From contig JAJPYV010000377.1 in NCBI GenBank assembly GCA_021204735.1, positions 1 to 5,757 of the forward strand: a DNA stretch of 5,757 nucleotides, written 5' to 3'. The first letter of the stretch is position 1. Each line of letters begins with the position of its first letter. Shown here piece after piece: positions 1 to 5,757 of the stretch. Origin of the DNA: Prevotella sp. Its GTDB lineage: Bacteria > Bacteroidota > Bacteroidia > Bacteroidales > Bacteroidaceae. The notes beneath the pieces were generated by a model, which was not told the DNA's origin, made no database searches, and saw only the letters and a list, made by a program, of their open reading frames with translations. Made by a program: the position numbers and the translations under genes.

Positions 1-17
1 AGTCAGTATTATTAAAA

Positions 18-65
18 ATGAGTATGTTAAGCCTTTTTTGTGTCATAGCAAGTATGTCTTGGGCA
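18..65 (+). other. Signal peptide of the pectinesterase
   Basis: Residues 1-16 form a hydrophobic stretch (LSLFCVIASM) ending in S-W-A before Q-T, a good signal peptidase I site. The n-region from this ATG has no Lys or Arg. The in-frame codons just upstream (bases 3-17) read S-V-L-L-K and would supply a Lys, which suggests the peptide is longer and begins outside the window. Confidence 0.75.
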
Positions 66-3000
66 CAGACGGAGGTTACGGCAACATGGGTCTTCGACCA
101 GGGAACAGACGGTCAGGTAGCTACGTACAGTCCTGACGGAGTGAGCAAGTATTTCAAGACGAGTTACGTTACGGTGGGAAGCGGGCTTGACTATTTCGGT
201 ACTAAGGATTATAATTTTGTAAATCCAGATGAGGATGATGAAAATACCATAACTTATACCATTTTTCAACCCTCAACAAAAATTTCCAGTGCTTCGGGGA
301 ATGACAAGGATGTCAATGCCATTGACTTTTTAATAGTGCCAAAGTCAGGTATGACATTCACCCCAACAAGCGTATCGTTTAATGCTTTACGTGTCGGAAC
401 AGGAGGCGGAGACATCAGTATATTCTGGGTCAGTGATACTGGAAAAGAGACAGAATTGGAGCAGGGCATAGTACCTGGCCGTAACAAAGATGGAGAAGCC
501 AATGCAAATTATGAATTTTCGTATAATGTTTCCGCATCAGGATCCACTGGTGCATGCGGCTTGCGCATATACGTTTACAATTTGGATACAAACAAGCAAG
601 ACGGTTTTGCCAATGTCGTGATAAACGGTACATTGACGGGCGAGTTGGAGGATGTAACACAATATAATTTGACTGTGAATATATCGCCAGAGGGAGCGGC
701 TACGGTTAAGCAAGTGCCTGATGGAACGACATTTGATGAAGGAGATGAAGTAACGCTCACGCAAACACGTAATTTTGGTTATCAGTTTGACGGCTGGACG
801 GATGAGAGTGGGGCAACACTATCCACAGAAGACACATATACCGTTACTATGGATGGCGACAAGGTGATTACAGCCAATTACACTGCAATAGATACATACG
901 AGCTTACAATAAATATGGATTCGGGAGCCAACGACTATATGGTAGAGTGCGACCCAGAACCAACGTTGATTGACGGCAAGAAAATGTACGAGACTGGAAC
1001 GGTAGTCGCGCTCACCGCCAATTCCAACAAGATAATGACATTCACCAACTGGAGTACAGGAAGTACGGAGAGTACTATTGCATTGACAATGGACCAAGAT
1101 CAAACAATTGGTGCATCTTATTCAGCAATAGACTATATCGCAGGTTGGGATTTCTATCTGTCAGGCAATGAGGATCGTATAGCAGACTTTGCTACAACGG
1201 ATAATGAGACGGATGTACTTGTGTTGCGTGATGCAGACGGAAATACAACATCATGGTTGGACAAGAGCGAGGAGGCAGATGGCGGTTATGAGGGCAAGCC
1301 AGCAGCTGTGAACTGGAAGACAAATGGTCAAGGCTACTATTATTGGCAGACGCAAGTCAACGCATCGGCATACACTGACATAAAGGTATCATCAGCAATG
1401 CTGTATAATTTCCTCGCCTACACAAAGTATGATGTGCAGTACTCTCTTAACAATTCAGATTGGACAACAGTAGGAACATTCTCGCTTACCGATTCAAAGA
1501 CATGGGTAACAGAGGAGTTCTCATTGCCATCAGATGTCAATAATCAGGCAGAGTTGTATATCCGTTGGTATCCTGACAAGAGTTCATCAATGGCAGGAAC
1601 AGATTCAGACAACGATGGTATCTCAATAGCAGAGATATTCATAACAGGAACAGAAGATATTGTTGATGACGGCATTGCCCCCGTATTTGTATCTTCGGTA
1701 CCGGAGGATGGAGCAACAGATGTATCAGCAAGCGGTAAAATCGTATTGACATTCGACGAGAAAGTACAAATGGCAAGTGATGCTACCGCAACTATTGGAA
1801 CACAGGAGCTTACAGCTACCGTTACCGGCAAGACGATAACATTTGCATATACAGGTTTGGAATATTCAACCGAATATACATTTACGTTACCGGCAAACAG
1901 CGTAACAGACCTTTCCGGAAATGCCTTGGCAGAGGCAATCGTTATATCATTCACAACAAAAATGAAGCCAGAGGTAGAGAAGAAACTGTATGACTTCGTT
2001 GTTCCGGATGACGGAGATTTTGAAGCAGCGTTGGCAGCCGCAAACTCACGTTCCAACACCTCAGAGCGTTACCGTATCTTCATCAAGAAAGGTACTTATA
2101 CTGTACCTGAGAAGTCTGCAACTATCGAAGGTGGCGATGGCAATTACTACCCATGCTCTACAGATACGCTTAGTACACCTAACATATCAATAATCGGTGA
2201 GGACAGAGATGCTACTATAGTATGCAATACCGTACCTTCCGCAACATATAGTGGTTCTAATGGAACAGTCAATGTTATTGAGGGCCTTGGCAAGTGTGAG
2301 ACATTAGATATAGAGAGCAAGGCAACGAATACATATTTCCAGGACATAACGCTGAAGAACTCACTACCAGACAACAGAGGTCGTGGAGCCGCTCTTGAGG
2401 ACAAGTCAGACAAGACAATATGCAAGAACGTATGTCTTTACGGCTATCAGGACACATACTATTCAAGACAAAGCAACCGTTACTATTTCGAGGGCGGAAA
2501 GTTGCGTGGTCGCACCGACTATCTCTGTGGAAGGGGCGATATCTTCTTCAACGGAGTAGAGCTTGTGATGTGTGAATCTGGCGGTTATCTTACAGCCCCA
2601 TCAGTACCGAAAGAATACGGTTATATTTTCAAGGATTGTACGATAAACGGCGAGAGCAGCAGCGTGAATGGAAATTATTATCTTGGCAGACCATGGGGAA
2701 CAGGCACACCGATTTGTCTCTATATCAACACCACAATGAATGCTGAACCTTCATCAGTAGGCTGGCATGATATGAGCGATGACAATTATCCCGCACGTTT
2801 CGCAGAGTACAACTCCATGACATCATCCGGCTCGACAATAAGTCTGAGCAGCCGCAAGACAACATACGGCTCAGGAAACCATACCAATGACCCTGTACTT
2901 ACGGCTCAAGAAGCCGCACTGTACACTATTGAGACCGTAATGGGCAGCACTGATGGTTGGGATCCTACGGAATACACCGAGCAGGCATCCGCTCCACAGA

Positions 3001-3356
3001 ACGTTGTTATTGATGGTACTTCTCTAACATGGGACAACAGCAATTATGTACTATGCTGGGCAATTTGCAAAGATGGTTCAGTAGTTGACTTTACGACAAG
3101 CAATAATTATACTATTGAAGATACCAGTGCTACGTATTCAGTACGTGCTGCAAATGAAATGGGAGGTCTTGGAGATGCTGCAGTAGCTGTTACTTCAGGT
3201 ATCAAGGAGATAGAGAGTGCTGTTAGCGGTGACGTTATACGTACCTCATATTATAACATTGAGGGAGCACGCGTAAGCAACTCATACAAGGGAATAGTAA
3301 TAAAGGTTGATACGCTGGAAGACGGCAAGCAAATTGCAACGAAGATTATTAAGTAA
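18..3356 (+). CDS. Secreted multidomain pectin methylesterase (CE8), probably 5'-incomplete
   Basis: Predicted to remove methyl esters from homogalacturonan outside the cell or on its surface. From the first ATG in the window (1112 residues) I see: signal peptide 1-16 (cut SWA|QT); an unassigned beta-rich domain about 17-213; two InlB/Flg_new-like repeats (216-291, 294-371); an unassigned jelly-roll-like domain 373-548; a Big_5-type Ig domain 552-647; the CE8 beta-helix about 657-984; an FN3-like domain about 990-1056; and a T9SS-like sorting tail 1060-1112. CE8 landmarks are GTYTVPE (692-698), GYQDTYY with Q811 and general acid/base D812, nucleophile D834 in TDYLCG, and R891/W893 in LGRPW. 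The catalytic core therefore looks intact. The Gln of the plant QAVAL motif is Arg (R789). Typical CE8 catalytic units are about 300-350 residues, so two thirds of this protein is accessory. No stop occurs in frame between base 3 and the ATG, and residues 1-7 lack a positive charge, so translation probably starts upstream of the window. Family is confident; substrate detail and start are inferred. Confidence 0.93.
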   Translation: MSMLSLFCVIASMSWAQTEVTATWVFDQGTDGQVATYSPDGVSKYFKTSYVTVGSGLDYFGTKDYNFVNPDEDDENTITYTIFQPSTKISSASGNDKDVNAIDFLIVPKSGMTFTPTSVSFNALRVGTGGGDISIFWVSDTGKETELEQGIVPGRNKDGEANANYEFSYNVSASGSTGACGLRIYVYNLDTNKQDGFANVVINGTLTGELEDVTQYNLTVNISPEGAATVKQVPDGTTFDEGDEVTLTQTRNFGYQFDGWTDESGATLSTEDTYTVTMDGDKVITANYTAIDTYELTINMDSGANDYMVECDPEPTLIDGKKMYETGTVVALTANSNKIMTFTNWSTGSTESTIALTMDQDQTIGASYSAIDYIAGWDFYLSGNEDRIADFATTDNETDVLVLRDADGNTTSWLDKSEEADGGYEGKPAAVNWKTNGQGYYYWQTQVNASAYTDIKVSSAMLYNFLAYTKYDVQYSLNNSDWTTVGTFSLTDSKTWVTEEFSLPSDVNNQAELYIRWYPDKSSSMAGTDSDNDGISIAEIFITGTEDIVDDGIAPVFVSSVPEDGATDVSASGKIVLTFDEKVQMASDATATIGTQELTATVTGKTITFAYTGLEYSTEYTFTLPANSVTDLSGNALAEAIVISFTTKMKPEVEKKLYDFVVPDDGDFEAALAAANSRSNTSERYRIFIKKGTYTVPEKSATIEGGDGNYYPCSTDTLSTPNISIIGEDRDATIVCNTVPSATYSGSNGTVNVIEGLGKCETLDIESKATNTYFQDITLKNSLPDNRGRGAALEDKSDKTICKNVCLYGYQDTYYSRQSNRYYFEGGKLRGRTDYLCGRGDIFFNGVELVMCESGGYLTAPSVPKEYGYIFKDCTINGESSSVNGNYYLGRPWGTGTPICLYINTTMNAEPSSVGWHDMSDDNYPARFAEYNSMTSSGSTISLSSRKTTYGSGNHTNDPVLTAQEAALYTIETVMGSTDGWDPTEYTEQASAPQNVVIDGTSLTWDNSNYVLCWAICKDGSVVDFTTSNNYTIEDTSATYSVRAANEMGGLGDAAVAVTSGIKEIESAVSGDVIRTSYYNIEGARVSNSYKGIVIKVDTLEDGKQIATKIIK
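663..1130 (+). repeat. Two tandem InlB B-repeat-like protein domains in the pectinesterase
   Basis: Residues 216-291 and 294-371 share one layout: an opening strand (YNLTVNI / YELTINM), a middle strand with G-x-x-V-x-L-T (GDEVTLT / GTVVALT), an aromatic 'F-x-x-W' (FDGWT / FTNWS), and a closing strand ending ITANYTAID / IGASYSAID. This is the pattern of the divergent InlB B-repeat / Flg_new families, which serve as spacers in many secreted proteins. The DNA of the two copies has diverged, so this is an old duplication and not a recent tandem repeat. Confidence 0.75.
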
Positions 3357-3382
3357 AAATCACATAATAATACAGTTTAACT

Positions 3383-3427
3383 AAAAGAGAGGGTGTGCCA
3401 TAATCCTAATGACACACCCTCTCTTTT
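3383..3427. terminator. Bidirectional intrinsic terminator between convergent genes
   Basis: A perfect 15-bp inverted repeat, AAAAGAGAGGGTGTG at 3383-3397 and its complement at 3413-3427, encloses a 15-base loop that can add three more pairs (3399-3401 with 3409-3411) past a C/A mismatch. The left arm starts with four A and the right arm ends with four T, so transcripts from either strand end the stem in a short U run. It lies 26 bases after the pectinesterase stop and 15 bases after the cobS stop (on its strand), as expected for a shared terminator. It occupies most of the gap, and I see nothing else there. Confidence 0.9.
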
Positions 3428-3442
3428 GTGTGAATATTGTAA

Positions 3443-4267
3443 TCAAAATAACGTCCAAAGAGATTGAGTATTAATAAATTGTGTTGAAATGCATATATAG
3501 AAAGACAGTTCAATGAGAAGGAAAAGTGCACCGCAGCAGTCGCCTGTATAGCCACGCAGTTTTTTCCAGATGAACAGGTAAAGAAAGTACATTACGATGC
3601 CAGGAACAAAGATAATCAAGTCCCAGCGCAACATACCATGGCAAAGATACAGCAAGGCAGCGAGAGGCAAAATGCCCTGAAAGAACATGAATATACCGGC
3701 ACGGATATTCATGTTGCGGTACACCACATGAGCCTTAGAATCATCTTCGGTGCGAGCGTAAGGCAACATCATAGTAGCCTGCCCGGCGAGCATTTTACTG
3801 TATGGGTCAGCTGCGAATACGGCAAGAGCTGCGAATGCAGGAGACATTGTGTATAGGCAGAAGAACAGCAAGAGCAAGTAAATCACTATTCCGAGAACAC
3901 CGTATGTACCGATACGAGAATCCTTCATTATTGCGAGAATGCGAATGCGGTTGTTGCTACCGCCCCCGAAACCGTCGAAAAAGTCAGTCAAGCCATCTTC
4001 GTGCAAAGCACCAGTTATCAAAATTCTGCAAACAATAGCGAGCAGAACAGTTATTGAGTGAGGAAATACGAGACCTCCGAAGTATAGAATTACAGCCATC
4101 AAACCACCGGTGAGCCATCCCGAAAGAGGCCAGTACTCTACGACAGCCTCATAGCAGTGGCGTGGTGGTTGGTGTATGCGCCAAAATGGTAGTCGGGTAA
4201 AGAAAATCAGAGCAGCCCAAAGGTTATCGTACCATTTCTCGTCATGGTTATTCAGGGATATCCGCAT
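3443..4267 (-). CDS. cobS: Adenosylcobinamide-GDP ribazoletransferase (cobalamin synthase)
   Basis: Integral inner-membrane enzyme that joins adenosylcobinamide-GDP to alpha-ribazole (or its 5'-phosphate), giving adenosylcobalamin (or its phosphate) and GMP: the last step of nucleotide-loop assembly in B12 synthesis and salvage. The 274-residue length suits the family (about 250). Family signatures are FFTRLPFWRI (22-31), HEDGLTDFFDGFGGG (89-103), KDSRIGTYG (115-123) and GYTGDCCGA (239-247, the usual GDxxGA). Several hydrophobic segments fit membrane helices, at about 52-67, 70-86, 122-140, 142-153, 191-208 and 215-233, with another at about 247-262. The start chosen is the only Met before the FFTRLPF motif; it gives a short polar leader of about 12 residues and no clear Shine-Dalgarno, which is normal for Bacteroidetes. 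It begins 5 bases after the amylase stop and ends at the shared terminator, so it is probably the last gene of a transcript. Its usual partners cobU, cobT and cobC are not in the window. Confidence 0.95.
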   Translation of the reverse strand: MRISLNNHDEKWYDNLWAALIFFTRLPFWRIHQPPRHCYEAVVEYWPLSGWLTGGLMAVILYFGGLVFPHSITVLLAIVCRILITGALHEDGLTDFFDGFGGGSNNRIRILAIMKDSRIGTYGVLGIVIYLLLLFFCLYTMSPAFAALAVFAADPYSKMLAGQATMMLPYARTEDDSKAHVVYRNMNIRAGIFMFFQGILPLAALLYLCHGMLRWDLIIFVPGIVMYFLYLFIWKKLRGYTGDCCGALFLLIELSFYICISTQFINTQSLWTLF

Positions 4268-4272
4268 TAAAA

Positions 4273-5757
4273 CTACTTGATTACGATTTTCTTATCATTG
4301 ACGATGTATAGACCTTTGCCGAGACCGCTTAAAGCAACGTTTACGTTGGTGTTGCCGTTGTAAGAGCGGAGAAGGCGGCCATCAATGCTATATACCTTAA
4401 TACCGTTAAATTTGGTAGGATTGGAAACGAGGATGTTCTCAATGCCGGTAGAATGTTGGTCGGTAACATCATTGACGTAATAATGCCCGGAACCATCTTT
4501 GGATTCAGACAACTCATAGAACTTATCACTTGTGATATTGTTGATGTCAACAGTCTGTGGACCGCTGCTGCCCTGCGTGAACACGAGGTTAATGCAATAG
4601 TCGGAGGATTTTAATGTGTATGAGTTGTAATACCATTCGATATCATCGATTACGGTAGTATTAATTACCCTTGTACCAGGCCATGTGGTGGTATATCCAT
4701 CAGAGTCCCACATGTGATAGTACATCGGAGTCCAGTCATTTTTCAGATAAACAGTTATGTCATGCGGCTCAAAGGTCGTAACAGTGTAATTACGGGTGAT
4801 GATGCCAGAAACAGTACTGCCGACAAGCAGTCCAACCTTGAGTGTCACATTGGAATTTACTGTAATTACCGTACCATCGTCAACCTGAGTACCGTTGGAA
4901 GCAGAAGGTTCAGAGCCGTCAGTGGTATAGACGATTTTCACGCCATCAGTTTTGGAAAGGGCGTTTAGAGTAACGCTGAAGCCATTGTCGTAAGATCCGG
5001 AGGGCATGTCAGTCCAAGCAGATTCAACATCCTTTGAGATATAATAAGAATAGTTGTCGCCAGATGATACGAGGTGATAATCGCTTTCGGTCATGCCCGA
5101 TGGAATATTCTGACTGCCCATGATAATAACGACAAGGTTTCCGTCAGAGCCACTAACCTTGATAGCATACTGACTTGCGGTATTGTTCAAAGCAGAGAAC
5201 CCACTTTGGTTATTTATCTTAGCCAGGTTACGGGCATAAATCATCTGTTTGATCTCCTGTTTGTAAGATTTCCAGTGAGGGAGGAAGATGCAAGGCGTGC
5301 CAGGAGCAGCGAGGATGAAAGCATTAGCCGCAAGGATGTTAGCAGTAGTCTCACTGTCGTTGCCACGGTCGTAAGTGTCGTGGTTGTCCACGAATGTAAC
5401 AGCGTAACGACGGTATGAAGGCATACTCATAAGCGATGACGAACCTAATAAGTTCCAGTTTGTCCCTGCATTGCAGCAGTCACGTATATTGTATTTTAGG
5501 ACGAAATCGAAGGCAGCCGATTGAATAGTGCCATCATCAGAAGCCGTATTGCTTACCCATTTGGAAAGGGTGGAATAGTTACCGTCCCAATATTCACCGA
5601 CGGAATATTCCGGTTGAGCGGCGAGGTTGTAAAGGGTGGTGTATTCAGGAGCATAACCTTTGGTCATATCGTAACGGAAACCAGCATAGCCGAGGTCGTT
5701 GAGGAGGAAATCGAGGTAAGCCTTCACGATAGTCTGTACGTTGGAACTCGTATGGTC
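4273..5757 (-). CDS. Secreted GH13 alpha-amylase with CBM26-like starch-binding module, N-terminus outside window
   Basis: Predicted endo-acting hydrolase of alpha-1,4-glucan (starch), exported to the surface or medium. The frame is open to the window edge, where it reads DHTSSNVQ, so 494 C-terminal residues are seen; numbering starts at that D. GH13 motifs present are GFRYD with nucleophile D30, GEYWD with acid/base E55, and FVDNHDT with transition-state stabiliser D127, followed by PGTPCIF (152-158). The first part of the (beta/alpha)8 barrel is missing. After the barrel (to about 215) come a chitobiase/FN3_7-like beta domain about 252-325 (VYTTDGSEPSAS), a CBM26-like module about 333-430 (ITVYLKNDW, HMWDSDG, TTTWPGT), and a T9SS-like sorting tail about 438-494 (VYSIDGRLLRS, GKGLYIVNDKKIVIK). 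The GTG at 5727 lies inside the conserved barrel just before GFRYD and is not a real start. The FVDNHDT/PGTPCIF pairing recalls plant-like amylases, but I cannot fix the GH13 subfamily. The gene is followed after 5 bases by cobS. Confidence 0.93.
   Translation of the reverse strand, partial: DHTSSNVQTIVKAYLDFLLNDLGYAGFRYDMTKGYAPEYTTLYNLAAQPEYSVGEYWDGNYSTLSKWVSNTASDDGTIQSAAFDFVLKYNIRDCCNAGTNWNLLGSSSLMSMPSYRRYAVTFVDNHDTYDRGNDSETTANILAANAFILAAPGTPCIFLPHWKSYKQEIKQMIYARNLAKINNQSGFSALNNTASQYAIKVSGSDGNLVVIIMGSQNIPSGMTESDYHLVSSGDNYSYYISKDVESAWTDMPSGSYDNGFSVTLNALSKTDGVKIVYTTDGSEPSASNGTQVDDGTVITVNSNVTLKVGLLVGSTVSGIITRNYTVTTFEPHDITVYLKNDWTPMYYHMWDSDGYTTTWPGTRVINTTVIDDIEWYYNSYTLKSSDYCINLVFTQGSSGPQTVDINNITSDKFYELSESKDGSGHYYVNDVTDQHSTGIENILVSNPTKFNGIKVYSIDGRLLRSYNGNTNVNVALSGLGKGLYIVNDKKIVIK

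Noticed and set aside
1544..2059. 171-codon open frame on the minus strand inside the pectinesterase gene
   Set aside because: It lies wholly antisense to the Big_5 and early CE8 region, has a low-complexity Ser/Val-rich translation without a recognisable domain, and the plus frame there encodes clear protein families.
3638..4038. Two overlapping plus-strand open frames (3638-3856 and 3802-4038)
   Set aside because: Both are antisense to the conserved cobS core, and their Arg/His/Cys-rich translations look like non-coding shadows.
4268..4420. Possible cobalamin riboswitch or own promoter in front of cobS
   Set aside because: Only 5 bases separate cobS from the amylase, and the upstream bases are coding. 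No B12-box-like element or Bacteroidetes -7 motif was seen. A riboswitch could exist only upstream of the amylase, outside the window.
5074..5418. 114-codon open frame on the plus strand across the amylase gene
   Set aside because: It is antisense to the catalytic region carrying FVDNHDT and PGTPCIF; its translation ends in a Val/Ser-rich run without family features.
5725..5727. GTG as start codon of the amylase
   Set aside because: The frame continues upstream to the window edge with conserved amylase residues (DHTSSNVQ), and starting here would remove most of the catalytic barrel.
1..5757. Defence system, mobile element, CRISPR array or tRNA/rRNA
   Set aside because: Nothing in either strand resembles transposase, integrase, direct-repeat/spacer arrays or structural RNA; nearly all bases are explained by three ordinary metabolic genes and one terminator.

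Overview
The window looks like chromosomal DNA of a Bacteroidales bacterium, most likely from the Prevotella group of gut or rumen carbohydrate degraders. Three things point there: two secreted polysaccharide-degrading enzymes with C-termini resembling Bacteroidetes type IX secretion (T9SS) sorting tails (a 'YYNIEGARV...KGIVIKV' type and a 'VYSIDGRLL...KGLYIV' type), a CobS protein with a Bacteroides-like 'FFTRLPFWRI' start and 'HEDGLTDFFDGFGGG' core, and moderately AT-rich, gene-dense DNA. The genus is an inference; no marker gene is present.

Layout: (1) About 1-3356, plus strand: a very large multidomain pectin methylesterase (CE8), whose true start is probably just left of the window. (2) 3357-3442: a convergent intergenic gap of 86 bases that is mostly one perfect 15-bp hairpin, readable as a terminator from either side. 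(3) 3443-4267, minus strand: cobS, the last step of cobalamin (B12) nucleotide-loop assembly. (4) 4273-5757, minus strand: the C-terminal 494 residues of a secreted GH13 alpha-amylase. It keeps all three catalytic acids, followed by a chitobiase-type beta domain, a CBM26-like starch-binding module and a sorting tail. Its N-terminus lies right of the window.

How they work together: the two extracellular enzymes attack plant polysaccharides, pectin methyl esters and starch respectively, but they are transcribed convergently and so are not one operon. No SusC/SusD pair or regulator is visible, so a polysaccharide utilisation locus cannot be claimed from this window alone. cobS begins 5 bases after the amylase stop on the same strand and is probably read through from it, an unusual partner for a B12 gene. 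I see no RNA genes, mobile elements, CRISPR arrays or riboswitch. I also see no clear evidence of an undescribed system. The points most worth a second look are the amylase-cobS junction, the two unassigned domains of the pectinesterase and its altered oxyanion-region residue.
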